64,000 nucleotides of DNA, taken from NCBI RefSeq assembly GCF_036320965.1, contig NC_092276.1:7814156-7878155 (forward strand), in the 5' to 3' direction. Position 1 is the first letter of the stretch; every line of letters begins with the position of its first letter. The translations under genes and the position numbers were made by a program. This DNA comes from Panulirus ornatus. Taxonomy: Eukaryota; Arthropoda; Malacostraca; Decapoda; Palinuridae. The notes beneath the pieces are model-generated. The model was given only the letters and a program-made list of their open reading frames with translations, did not search any database and was not told the DNA's origin. Shown here piece by piece: positions 11,331 through 26,640 of the stretch.

Positions 11331-14300
11331 AGAAAAAGAATACTTCCCAGGCATTCCTCTCGTGTCGTAGAAGGCGACTAAAGGGGACAGGAGTAGGGAG
11401 CTAGAAACCCTCCCCTCCTTGTATTTTAACTTTCTAAAAGGGGAAACACAAGAAGGAGTCACACGGGGAGTGCTCATCCTCCTCGAAGGCTCAGATTGGG
11501 GTGTCTAAATGTGTGTGGATGTAAGCAAGATGAGAAAAAAAGAGATAGGTAGTATGTTTGAGGAAAGGAACCTGGATGTTTTGGCTCTGAGTGAAACGAA
11601 GCTCAAGGGTAAAGGGGAAGAGTGGTTTGGGAATGTCTTGGGAGTAAAGTCAGGGGTTAGTGAGAAGACAATAGCAAGGGAAGGAGTAGCAATACTCCTG
11701 AAACAGGAGTTGTGGAAGTATGTGATAGAATGTAAGAAAGTAAATTCTCGATTAATATGGGTAAAACTGAAAGTTGATGGAGAGAGATGGGTGATTATTG
11801 GTGCATATGCACCTGGGAATGAGAAGAAAGATCATGAGAGGCAAGTGTTTTGGGAGCAGCTGAATGAGTGTGTTAGTGGTTTTGATGCACGAGACCGGGT
11901 TATAGTGATTGGTGATTTGAATGCAAAGGTGAGTAATGTGGCAGTTGAGGGAATAATTAGTATACACGGGGTGTTCAGTGTTGTAAATGGAAATGGTGAA
12001 GAGCTTGTGGATTTATGCGCTGAAAAAGGACTGGTGATTGGGAATACCTGGTTTAAAAAGAGAGATATACATAAGTATACGTATGTAAATAGGAGAGATG
12101 GCCAGACAGCGTTATTGGATTACGTGTTAATTGATAGGCGCGCAAAACAGAGACTTTTGGATGTTAATGTGCTGAGAGGTGCAACTGGAGGGATGTCTGA
12201 TCATTATCTTGTGGAGGCGAAGGTGAAGATTTGTAGAGGTTTTCAGAAAAGAAGAGAGAATGTTGGGTGAAGAGGGTGGTGAGAGTAAGTGAGCTTGGGA
12301 AGGAGACTTGTGTGAGGAAGTACCAGGAGAGACTGAGTACAGAATGGAAAAAGGTGAGAACAAAGGAGGTAAGGGGAGTGGAGGAGGAACGGGATGTATT
12401 TAGGGAAGCAGTGATGGCTTGCGCAAAAGATGCTTGTGACATGAGAAGCGTGGGAGGTGGGCAGATTAGAAAGGGTAGTGAGTGGTGGGATGAAGAAGTA
12501 AGATTATTAGTGAAAGAGAAGAGAGAGGCATTTGGACGATTTTTGTAGGGAAATAATGCAAATGAGTGGGAGATGTATAAAAGAAAGAGGCAGGAGGTCA
12601 AGAGAAAGGTGCAAGAGGTGAATTAGAGGGTAAATGAGAGATGGGGTGAGAGAGTATCATTAAATTTTAGGGAGAATAAAAAGATGTTTTGGAAGAAGGT
12701 AAATAAAGTGCGTAAGACAAGGGAACAAATGGGAACTTCAGTGAAGGGGGCTAATGAGGATGTGATGACAAGTAGTGGTGATGTGAGAAGGAGATGAAGT
12801 GAGTATTTTGAAGGTTTGTTGAATGTGTTTGATGATAGAGTGGCAGATATAGGGTGTTTTGGTCGAGGTGGTGTGCAAAGTGAGAGGGTTAGGGAAAATG
12901 ATTTGGTAAATAGAGAAGAGGTAGTAAAAGCATTGCGGAAGATGAAAGCCAGCAAGGCAGCGGGTTTGGATGGAACTGCAGTGGAATTTATTAAAAAAAG
13001 GGGGTGATTGTATTGTTGACTGGTTGATAAGGTTATTTAATGTATGTATGATTCATGGTGAGGTGCCTGAGGATTGGTGGAATGCTTGCATAGTGCCACT
13101 GTACAATGGCAAAGGGGATAAAAGTGAGTGCTCAAATTACAGAGGTATTAGTTCGTTGAGTATTCCTGGTAAATTATATGGGAGGGTATTGATTGAGAGG
13201 GTGAAGGCATGTACAGAGCATCAGATTGGGGAAGAGCAGTGTGGTTTCAGAAGTGGTAGAGGATGTGTGGATCAGGTGTTTGCTTTGAAGAATGTATGTG
13301 AGAAATACTTTGAAAAGCAAATGGGTTTGTATGTAGCATTTATGGATCTGGAGAAGGCATATGATATAGAGTTGATAGGGATGATCTGTGGAAGGTATTA
13401 AGAATATATGGTGTGGGAGGCAAGTTGTTAGAAGCAGTGAAAAGTTTTTATCGAGGATGTAAGGCATGTGTACGTGTAGGAAGAGAGGAAAGTGATTGGT
13501 TCTCAGTGAATGTAGGTTTGCGGCAGGGGTGTGTGATGTCTCCATGGTTGTTTAATACGTTTATGGATGGGGTTGTTAGGGAGGTAAATGCAAGAGTTTT
13601 GGAAAGAGGGGCAAGTATGCAATCTGTTGTGGATGAGAGAGCTTGGGAAGTGAGTCAGTTGTTCTTCACTGATGATACAGTGATGGTGGCTGATTCATGT
13701 GAGAAACCGCAGAAGCTGGTGACTGAGTTTGGAAAAGTGTGTGAAAGAAGAAAGATGTGAGTAAATGTGAATAAGAGCAAGGTTATTAGGTACAGTAGGG
13801 TGGAGGGTCAAGTCAATTGGGAGGTAAGTTTGAATGGAAAAAAACTGGAGGGAGTGAAGTGTTCTAGATATCTGGGAGTGGATTTGGCAGCGGATGGAAC
13901 CATGGAAGCGGACGTAAATCACAGGGTGGGTATGTTTGAAGGAATAGTGTTTCCAACAATGTTGTATGGTTGCGAGGCGTGGGCTATGGATAGAGTTGTG
14001 CGCAGGAGGGTGAATGTGCTGGAATTGAGATGTTTGAGGACAATAGGTGATGTGAGGCGGTTTGATCTATTATGGTAATAAAAAGAGTGTGGTTGAGAGA
14101 GCAGAAGAGGGTGTTTTGAAATGGTTTGGTCACATGAAGAGAATGAGAGAGGAAAGATTGACCAAGAGGATATATGTGTTAGAGGTGGAGGGAACGAGGA
14201 GAAGTGGGAGACCAAATTGGAGGAGGAAAGATGGAGTGAAAAAGATTTTGAGTGATCGCGGCCTGAACATGCAGGAGGGTGAAAGGCGAGCAAGGAATAG

Positions 14301-14781
14301 AGTGAATTGGAATGATGTGATATACCGGGGTCGACGTGCTGTCAATGGATGGAATCAGGGCATGTGAAGCGTCTGGGGTAAACCATGAAACGTTCTGTGG
14401 GGCCTAGATGTGGAAAGGGAGTTGTGGTTTCGGGCATTATTACATGACAGCTAGAGACTGAGTGTGAACGAATGGGGCCTTTGTTGTCTTTTCCTAGCGC
14501 TACCTCGCACACATGAGGGGGGAGGGGGATGTTATTCCATGTGTGGCGAGGTGGCGATGGGAATAAATAAAGGCAGACAGTATGAATTATGTACATGTGT
14601 ATATATGTATATGTCTGTGTGTGTATATATATGTGTACATTGAGATGTATAGGTATGTATATTTGCGTGTGTGGACGTGTATGTATATACATGTGTATGG
14701 GGTGGGTTGGGCCATTTCTTTCGTCTGTTTCCTTGCGCTACCTCGCAAACGCGGGAGACAGTGACAAAGCAAAAAAAAAAA
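11331..14781 (+). mobile_element. Near full-length LINE copy (APE + RT), pseudogene
   Basis: The best complete copy. 5' UTR 11331-11508. Endonuclease frame 11509-12270 (253 codons from ATG, with an in-frame stop upstream): ALSETKLKG (metal-binding Glu), GAYAPGNEKK, VIVIGDLNAKV (Asp/Asn), LLDYVLIDRR and GGMSDHYLVEAK (catalytic SDH). These are APE-type endonuclease motifs. RT follows in broken frames: KAAGLDGTAVEF, FRSGRGCVDQVFALK, LRQGCVMSPWLF, LFFTDDTVMVAD, RYLGVDLAADG, then the Cys/His-poor C-terminal [15 protein letters not shown] and RPNWRRKDGVKK. About 80 bases are deleted at 13925. 3' UTR 14368-14770 ends in a stem-loop and A11, then (TA)n. Clade uncertain (RTE/Jockey-like group). Confidence 0.9.
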
Positions 14782-14793
14782 TATATATAAATA

Positions 14794-14873
<80 letters not shown>
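14782..14873. repeat. (TA)n between LINE tail and composite element
   Basis: Starts with TATATAAATAAATAAT and becomes pure TA, ending at TTGTCCCTGG of the composite element. Confidence 0.93.
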
Positions 14874-14874
<1 letters not shown>

Positions 14875-15109
14875 CCCTGGGGATAGGGGAGAAAGAATAC
14901 TTCCCACGTATTCCCTGCGTGTCGTAAAAGGCGACTAAAAGGGGAGGGAGCGGGGGGCTGGAAATCCTCCCCTCCCATTTTTGATTTTCCAAATGAAGGA
15001 ACAGAGAAGGGGGCAAGTGAGGGTATTCCCTCAAAGGCTCAGTCCTCTGTTCTTGACGCTACCTCGCTAACGCGGGAAATGGCGAATAGTATGAAAAAAA
15101 AATAAAAAA

Positions 15110-15110
<1 letters not shown>
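14874..15110 (+). mobile_element. Short composite LINE-derived element, type copy
   Basis: 237 bases between two (TA)n tracts. The first ~150 bases match the LINE 5' UTR as seen in reverse at 51770-51915: TCCCTGGGGATAGGGGAGAA, GTCGTAAAAGGCGACTAAAA, then the 'AAAGGCTCAG' box. The last ~70 bases match the LINE 3' terminus: CTGTTCTTGACGCTACCTCG, then CTAACGCGGGAAATGGCG and an A-rich tail. No coding capacity. Best read as a non-autonomous element using the LINE machinery, comparable in design to RIME of ingi. Confidence 0.8.
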
Positions 15111-15193
<83 letters not shown>

Positions 15194-15202
<9 letters not shown>

Positions 15203-17440
15203 TACTTTGTCGCTGTCTCCCGCGTTTGCGAGGTAGCGCAAGGAAACAGATGAAAGAAATGGCCCAACCCCCCCGCATATACATGTATATACATACGTCC
15301 ACACACGTAAATATACATACCTACACAGCTTTCCATGGTTTACCCCAGACGCTTCACATGCCCTTGATTCAATCCACTGACAGCACGTCAACCCCGGTAT
15401 ACCACATCGCTCCAATTCACTCTATTCCTTGCCCTCCTTTCACCCTCCTGCATGTTCAGGCCCCGATCACACAAAATCTTTTTCACTCCATCTTTCCACC
15501 TCCAATTTGGTCTCCCTCTTCTCCTTGCTCCCTCCACCTCCGACACATATATCCTCTTGGTCAATCTTTCCTCACTCATCCTCTCCATGTGCCCAAACCA
15601 CTTCAAAACACCCTCTTCTGCTCTCTCAACCACGCTCTTTTTATTTCCACACATCTCTCTTACCCTTACGTTACTCACTCGATCAAACCACCTCACACCA
15701 CACATTGTCCTCAAACATCTCATTTCCAGCACATCCATCCTCCTGCGCACAACTCTATCCATAGCCCACGCCTCGCAACCATACAACATTGTTGGAACCA
15801 CTATTCCTTCAAACATACCCATTTTTGCTTTCCGAGATAATGTTCTCGACTTCCACACATTCTTCAAGGCCCCCAGAATTTTCGCCCCCTCCCCCACCCT
15901 ATGATCCACTTCCGCTTCCATGGTTCCATCCGCTGCCAGATCCACTCCCAGATATCTAAAACACTTCACTTCCTCCAGTTTTTCTCCATTCAAACTCACC
16001 TCCCAATTGACTTGACCCTCAACCCTACTGTACCTAATAACCTTGCTCTTATTCACATTTACTCTTAACTTTCTTCTTCCACACACTTTACCAAACTCAG
16101 TCACCAGCTTCTGCAGTTTCTCACATGAATCAGCCACCAGCGCTGTATCATCAGCGAACAACAACTGACTCACTTCCCAAGCTCTCTCATCCCCAACAGA
16201 CTTCATACTTGCCCCTCTTTCCAAAACTCTTGCATTTACCTCCCTAACAACCCCATCCATAAACAAATTAAACAACCATGGAGACATCACACACCCCTGC
16301 CGCAAACCTACATTCACTGAGAACCAATCACTTTCCTCTCTTCCTACACGTACACATGCCTTACATCCTCGATAAAAACTTTTCACTGCTTCTAGCAACT
16401 TTCCTCCCACACCATATATTCTTAATACCTTCCACAGAGCATCTCTATCAACTCTATCATATGCCTTCTCCAGATCCATAAATGCTACATACAAATCCAT
16501 TTGCTTTTCTAAGTATTTCTCACATACATTCTTCAAAGCAAACACCTGATCCACACATCCTCTACCACTTCTGAAACCACACTGCTCTTCCCCAATCTGA
16601 TGCTCTGTACATGCCTTCACCCTCTCAATCAATACCCTCCCATATAATTTACCAGGAATACTCAACAAACTTATACCTCTGTAATTTGAGCACTCACTCT
16701 TATCCCCTTTGCCTTTGTACAATAGCACTATGCACGCACTCCGCCAATCCTCAGGCACCTCACCATGAGTCATACATACATTAAATAACCTTACCAACCA
16801 GTCAACAATACAGTCACCCCCTTTTTTAATAAATTCCACTGCAATACCATCCAAACCTGCTGCCTTGCCGGCTTTCATCTTTCGCAAAGCTTTCACTACC
16901 TCTTCTCTGTTTACCAAATCATTTTCCCTAACCCTCTCACTTTGCACACCACCTCGACCAAAACACCCTATATCTGCCACTCTATCATCAAACACATTCA
17001 ACAAACCTTCAAAATACTCACTCCATCTCCTTCTCACATCATCACTACTTGTTATCACCTCCCCATTTGCGCCCTTCACTGAAGTTCCCATTTGCTCCTT
17101 TGTCTTACGCACTTTATTTACCTCCTTCCAGAACATCTTTTTATTCTCCCTAAAATTTAATGATACTCTCTCATCCCAACTCTCATTTGCCCTTTTTTTC
17201 ACCTCTTGTACCTTTCTCTTGACCTCCTGTCTCTTTCTTTTATACATCTCCCACTCAATTGCATTTTTTCCCTGCAAAAATCGTCCAAATGCCTCTTTCT
17301 TCTCTTTCACTAATACTCTTACTTCTTCATCCCACCACTCACTACCCTTTCTAATCAACCCACCTCCCACTCTTCTCATGCCACAAGCATCTTTTGCGCA
17401 ATCCATCACTGATTCCCTAAATACATCCCATTCCTCCCCC
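15194..17440 (-). mobile_element. LINE copy with intact RT frame, 5'-truncated
   Basis: The longest intact frame of the family: coding runs from 17440 (at the (TA)n junction) to 15388 without a stop. Blocks in order: GEEWDVFRESVMDCAKDACG, a Lys/Arg-rich coiled segment (RKRQEVKRKVQEVKKRANES), [77 protein letters not shown] (catalytic AspAsp intact), FRYLGVDLAADG, then [20 protein letters not shown] and [15 protein letters not shown]. 3' UTR with stem-loop and T-run tail. It lacks only the endonuclease, lost by truncation at (TA)n. The frame extending into the (TA)n repeat is an artefact. Confidence 0.93.
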
Positions 17441-17449
17441 ATATATATA

Positions 17450-17521
<72 letters not shown>
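17441..17521. repeat. (TA)n tract at LINE 5' junction
   Basis: Directly abuts the truncated RT frame of the intact copy at 17440. Confidence 0.95.
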
Positions 17522-17524
<3 letters not shown>

Positions 17525-17627
17525 CATACATGCACATATACAAACATTTACATATACAGACATATACATATATACACATGGCACATATTTCTAATTGCTG
17601 CCTTTATCCATTCCCGTCGCCACCCCA

Positions 17628-19323
17628 CCAATTACAGAGGTATAAGTTTGTTGAGTATTACTGGTAAATTATATAGGAGGGTGCTGATTGAGAGGGTGAA
17701 GGTATGTACAGAGCATCAGATTGGGGAAGAGCAGTGTGATTTCAGAAGTGGTAGAGGATGTGTGGATCAGGAGTTTGCTTTGAAGAATGTATGTGAGAAA
17801 TACTTAGAAAAGCAAATGGATTTGTATGTAGCATTTATGGATCTGGAGAAGGCATATGATAGAGTTGATAGTGATGCTCTGTGGAAGGTATTAAGAATAT
17901 ATGGTGTGGGAGGCAAGTTGTTAGAAGCACTGAAGAGTTTTTATCGAGGATGTAAGGCATGTGTATGTGTAGGAAGAGAGGAAAGTGATTGGTTCTCAGT
18001 GAATGTAGGTTTGCGGCAGGGGTGTGTGATGTCGCCATGGTTGTTTAATTTGTTTATGGATGGGATTGTTAGGGAGGTGAATGCAAGAATTTTGGAAAGA
18101 GGGGCAAGTAAGCAGTCTGTTGTGGATGCGAGAGCTTGGGAAGTGAGTCAGTTGTTCACTGATGATACAGCGCTGGTGGCTGATTTGTGTGAGAAACTGC
18201 AGAAGCTGGTGACTGAGTTTAGTAAAGTGTGTGAAAGAAGGAAGCTGAGAGTAAATGTGAATAAGGTTATTAGGTACAGCAGGGTTGAGGGACAAGTCAA
18301 TTGGGAGTAAGTTTGAATGGAGAAAAACTCGAGGAAGTAAAGTGTTTTAGATATCTGGGAGTGGATTTCGCAGCGGAGGGAACCATGGAAGCGGAAGTGA
18401 ATCATAGGGTGAGGGAGGGGGCGAAAGTTCTGGGAGTGTTGAAGAATGTGTGGAAGTCAAGAACATTATCTCGGAAAGCAAAAATGGTTATGTTTGAAGG
18501 AATAGTGGTTCAACAATGTTGTATGGTTGTGAGGCGTGGGCAATGGATAGAGTTGTGCGCAGGAGGGTGGATGTGCTGGAAATGAGATGTTTGAGGACAA
18601 TATGTGGTGTGAGGTGGTTTGATCGAGTAAGTAATAATAGGGTGAGAGAGATGTGTGGTAATAAAAAGAGTGTGGTTGAGAGAGCAGAAGAGGGTGTTTT
18701 GGAGAGAAAGAGTGAGGAAAGATTGACCAAGAGGATATGTGTCAGAGGTGGAGGGAACGAGGAGAAGTGGGAGACCAAATTGGAGGTGGAAAGATGGAGT
18801 GTAAGAGCTTTCGAGTGATCGGGGCCTGAACATGCAGGAGGCTGAAACGCGTGCAAGGAATGGAGTGAATCGGAACGATGTGGTATACCGGGGTCGACGT
18901 GCTGTCAATAGATTGAACCAGGGCATGTGAAGCGTCTGGGGTAAACCATGGAAAGTTCTGTGGGGCCTGGATGTGGAAAGGGAGCTGTGCTTTCAGTGCA
19001 TTATTACATGACAGCTAGAGACTGAGTGTGAACGAACGGGGCCTTTGCTGTCTTTTCCTAGCGCTACCTCGCACACATGAGGGGGGAGGGGGTTGCTATT
19101 TCATGTGTGGCGGGTTGGCGATGGGAATGAATAAAGCAGAGGGTATGAATTATGTACATGTGTATATATATATATGTCTGTGTGTGTATATATATGTATA
19201 CGTTAAGATGTATAAGTATGTATATTTGCGTGTGCATGTATAAAGATGCGTATGTGGGTGGGTTGGGCCATTCTTCGTCTGTATCCTTGTGTTACCTCGC
19301 TAACGCGGGAGACAGCGGCAAAG

Positions 19324-19325
<2 letters not shown>
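17628..19325 (+). mobile_element. LINE copy, RT to 3' end
   Basis: Starts at AATTACAGAGG after an inverted ~105-base LINE 3' UTR fragment (17522-17627). RT blocks are intact up to 18310 except that FADD reads FTDD with a two-residue deletion, then frameshifts. Full ~400-base 3' UTR with CTACCTCGCACACATGAGGG box and terminal stem-loop, then (TA)n. Near-duplicate of 1638-2990. Confidence 0.87.

Positions 19326-19404
<79 letters not shown>
19326..19404. repeat. (TA)n between two LINE 3' ends
   Basis: Two LINE 3' termini face each other across this tract: AAAGCA on the left, TGCTTT on the right. The flanking stem-loops make a large inverted repeat. Confidence 0.95.
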
Positions 19405-19409
<5 letters not shown>

Positions 19410-20621
19410 TTATTTTGCTTTGTCGCTGTCTCCCGCGTTTGCGAGGTAGCGCAAGGAAACAGACGAAAGAAATGGCCCAACCCACCCCCATACACATGTA
19501 TATACACACACGTCCACACACGCAAATATACATACCTATACATCACAATGTACACATATATATACACACACAGACACATACATATATACCCATGCACACA
19601 ATTCACACTGTCTGCCTTTATTCATTCCCATCGCCACCTCACCACACATGGAATACCATCCCCCTCCCCACTCATGTGTGCGAGGTAGCGCTAGGAAAAG
19701 ACAACAAAGGCCTCATTCGTTCACACTCAGTCTCTAGCTGTCATGCAATAATGTCCGAAACCACAGCTCCCTTTCCACATCCAGGCCCCACACAGCTTTC
19801 CATGGTTTACCCCAGACGCTTCAAATGCCCTGATTCACTCCACTGACAGCACGTCAACCCCAGTATACCACATCGATCCCATTCACTCTATTCCTTGCCT
19901 GCCTTTCACCCTCCTGCATGTTTAGGCCCCGATCACTCAAAATCTTTTTCACTCCATCTTTCCACCTCCAATTTGGTCTCCTACTTCTCCTCGTTCCCTC
20001 CACCTCCGACACATATATCCTCTTGGTCAATCTTTCCTCACTCATTCTCTCCATGTGCCCAAACCATTTCAAAACACCCTCTTCTGCTCTCTCAACCACG
20101 CTCTTTTTATTTCCACAGATCTCTCTTACCCTTACATTACTTACTCGATCAAACCACCTCACACCACACATTGTCCTCAAACATCTCATTTCCAGCACAT
20201 CCACCTTCTTGCGCACAACTCTATCCATAGCCCACGCCTCGCAACCATACAACATTGTTGGAACCACTATTCCTTCAAACATACCCATTTTTGCTTTCCG
20301 AGATAATGTTCTCGACTTCCACACATTCTTCAAGGCTCCCAGGATTTTCGCCCCTTCCTCCCTCACCCTATGATTCACTTCCGCTTCCATGGTTCCATCC
20401 GCTGCCAGATCCACTACCAGATATCTAAAACACTTTACTTCCTCCAGTTTTTCTCCATTCAAACTTACCTCCCAATTGACTTGACCCTCAACCCTACTGT
20501 ACCTAATAACCTTGCTCTTATTCACATTTACTCTTAACTTTCTTCTTTCACACACTTTACCAAACTCAGTTTCTCACTGCAGTTTCTCACATGAATCAGC
20601 CACCAGCGCTGTATCATCAGC
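19405..20621 (-). mobile_element. LINE copy, C-terminal part and 3' UTR
   Basis: 3' UTR 19405-19850; a 233-codon frame 20555-19854 covers RYLVVDLAADG to [12 protein letters not shown]. It stops at the [11 protein letters not shown] codons at 20621, where a plus-oriented copy begins head to head. It carries a subfamily marker (TTTCTCACTGCAG at 20571) shared with the copy at 22681. Confidence 0.88.
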
Positions 20622-23870
<3,249 letters not shown>

Positions 23871-24730
23871 GGAGGACAAGAGCAAGGGAAGGAGTAGCAC
23901 TACTCCTGAAACAGGAGTTGTGGGAGTATGTGATAGAATGTAAGAAAGTAAATTCTAGATTAATATGGGTAAAACTGAAAGTTGATGGAGAGAGATGGGT
24001 GATTATTGGTGAATATGCACCTGAGAATGAGAAGAAAGATCATAAGAGGCAAGTGTTTTGGGAGCAGCTGAATGAGTGTGTTAGTGGTTTTGATGCACAA
24101 GACCGGGTTATAGTGATGGGTGATTTGAATGCAAAGGTGAGTAATGTGGCAGTTGAGGGAATAATTGGTATACAGTGTTGTAAATGGAAATGGTGAAGAG
24201 CTTGTAGATTTATGTGCTGAAAAAGGACTGATGATTGGGAATACCTGGTTTAAAAAGCGAGATATACATAAGTATACGTATGTAAGTAGGAGAGATGGCC
24301 AGAGAGCGTTATTGGATTACGTGTTAATTGACAGGCGCGCGAAAGAGAGACTTTTGGATGTTAATGTGCTGAGAGGTGCAACTGGAGGGATGTCTGATCA
24401 TTATCTTGTGGAGGCGAAGGTGAAGATTTGTATGGGTTTTCAGGAAAGAAGAGAGAATGTTGGGGTGAAGAGGGTGGTGAGAGTAAGTGAGCTTGAGAAG
24501 GAGACTTGTGTGAGGAAGTACCAGGAAAGACTGAGTACAGAATGGAAAAAGGTAAGAACAAAGGAGGTAAGGGGAGTTGGGGAGGAATGGGATGTATTTA
24601 GGGGAGCAGTGATGGCTTACGCAAAAGATGCTTGTGGCATGAGAAGCGTGGGAGGTGGGTTGATTAGAAAGGGTAGTGAGTGGTGGGATGAAGAAGTAAG
24701 ATTATTAGTGAAAGAGAAGAGAGAGGCATT

Positions 24731-24732
<2 letters not shown>
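23871..24732 (+). mobile_element. LINE endonuclease segment, inverted 5' portion of the same insertion
   Basis: Endonuclease coding in two frames: VIVMGDLNAKV then KRDIHKYTYVSRRDGQ, LLDYVLIDRRAKERL, GGMSDHYLVEAK, through EWKKVRTKEVRG to [14 protein letters not shown] at 24732, then (TA)n. It begins inside the endonuclease (RTRAREGVALLLK region). Its right end (GAGGCATTTG) and the left partner's start (CATTTGGACGA) are consecutive in the intact element, so these are two parts of one twin-primed copy. A ~20-base deletion near 24175 breaks the frame. Confidence 0.88.

Positions 24733-24806
<74 letters not shown>
24733..24806. repeat. (TA)n at the outer end of the inverted LINE segment
   Basis: Follows GAGGCATTTG at once and grades into GATA repeats at 24807-24826. 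Confidence 0.95.
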
Positions 24807-24808
<2 letters not shown>

Positions 24809-24839
24809 TGGATAGATAGATAGATAGACAGATATATGT

Positions 24840-24945
24840 AAGTGTGTGTGTATATGACTGGATGGGTCATTCTTCGTCTGTTTCCTGACGCTACCTTGCT
24901 GACTCGGGAAACAGCGATTAAGTATAATAAGAATAATAAAAATGT
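24840..24945 (+). mobile_element. Old LINE 3' terminus
   Basis: GGATGGGTCATTCTTCGTCT, CTGTTTCCTGACGCTACCTT and GGGAAACAGCGATTAAG correspond to the family 3' end. The outer stem CTGTTTCC/GGAAACAG is preserved by a compensating change. Confidence 0.7.
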
Positions 24946-25029
24946 TCATCCCACAGTTCAAGTCTTTATGTAATTCTTCCATTACTATACCTATCTTTTC
25001 TATATCTATGATGCCCATTCCTTCCAGGA

Positions 25030-25480
25030 ACTCCCATCAACTGGGTGATCACCGCAAAAGAGTCTCCACTTATCTCTGTCCTTACATGTCTCCCTCACAT
25101 ACAGCATGCCATGTATTCTTTCACTATTTCTCTCCCTCCAATATTCTTTCACCCTATTTCCCCATATGAAAGGTCATCTTCCTCTTACACCTACTCCTTT
25201 AACTATACTATCATACACTTTCCTTGTAAACTCCCCATCTTGCATTCTTTCTATTTGTCCCAACCAACTCAAAGTATGACATTTCACCCACTCCTATACC
25301 CTACAAGTCATTCCCTTTGCATTCCCACATCTCATATACATCCCCTTTTTTCTTTCTTCATTCCATCTAGTGATACCATGTGCTCCTCTCAAATAACATT
25401 TCCAAAGCTTGTATTTTTGACCTCTGTGACTCATTCCAAGTCCATCTTCCAGCAGCATACAAGATAAGTTATGTCTGTCC
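25030..25480 (-). mobile_element. Old LINE C-terminal relic
   Basis: Reverse translation shows LSWLGQIERMQDGEFTRKVY and GVGVRGRPF, a diverged version of [20 protein letters not shown] and RRGRP. No intact frame. Confidence 0.6.
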
Positions 25481-25489
25481 TGCATATAC

Positions 25490-26640
25490 TTTTCTTAGCG
25501 TTACATGAACAGGTATCTCACATGGCAAGCTTTTTTGCACAACCTGCACTTGAAGTCCTCCCATTCACCTAAGTAGTCAATGCTTCCCCAATCTCTTTTT
25601 GTAAGACTGTATCCTCAACTTAAGCACGTTCACTCCCTACATACACACAAACTACATTATTAAAAATACCCAGCTCCACTTTCTGTTGGATCAAGTACTT
25701 TTTTCATGGAAAAATGAAAAAAAAAATGTAAACAAAATGAAATATCAAAAAATTGTTCCGTAATTGCACATGTACACAAGCAAGTGGCTACAACCACCAA
25801 AGCAGGCATTATGACTTCCTCGTCTATAATGTGGCGGAACCTCTCCATAATAGGATACAACATGATGGTGGTACTATATGTAATAGGTTTGAAGGTAGAT
25901 ACTATTGCATTTTTACAATACACCATTATAGTGTATTACCTTCTTAAATCCTTTACATCTTTGAGTGAAAAGCACTCGAGTTTTGTGCTTCTCTCAGGAA
26001 GAAAAGCAGAAAGAAAGAGCATTGGTTAGCTATAGTACATTAATCTAACCTGAAGGTTAAGATACTTTTGTGCTACTCAACACAAGAGTTGAAATAACCC
26101 CTATACTAATGAGAACAATTTATGAGAATGTAAATACACTGGGACAATACTCTTAGAGTGTGGCCTCCTTAACTTCCCAGATCACATGTGCTAGAGGTGA
26201 AGCTGTGGAAAACGTGAAGCGAAAGTTCAATGTCAGGCTCGAACACCAAAATCAGTGTTGAATCCCAGTACGACTGTATTCACTAGAGAGCTTCTGGAGC
26301 AAAGTTGTCTCCGGACAAATTCATTAATGGCTCATCTGTATAATAAGGTCGAAGCAATCCTGGCCCTTCTGCATAACTTCACTAAACAACCTCCAAATGC
26401 AAGATCCTGATCCCAGGTTGGGGATATTTTTGTAACACAATTACAGATGACATTGTACGCTTTATATTTTACCTAGAATATAATCTACCTGTACTGTAAT
26501 TATGTTTTTTGATATCTTATTTGCATTTGTGTGAAATCTATGACCAGAATTCTTCCCCGAGAACGTAACCCACCTTTATTCCATTGTACCCGAAGGTGAA
26601 ACAAGTTACACTTTTTTTCCATTTAAGTTGCATTCATTTT
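25490..26640. other. Stretch without recognised gene
   Basis: AT-rich sequence presumed to be intron of the CACHD1-like gene or downstream DNA. Short open frames exist on both strands but none shows a family signature. Confidence 0.5.

Noticed and set aside
16865..18310. 481-codon plus-strand frame
   Set aside because: It begins as the antisense of the minus-strand LINE, crosses a (TA)n tract and only then reads sense RT of the next copy; a chance fusion.
25660..26029. Hydrophobic frames on both strands as a small membrane-protein exon
   Set aside because: No splice-site pair in phase with the CACHD1-like gene and no family signature.
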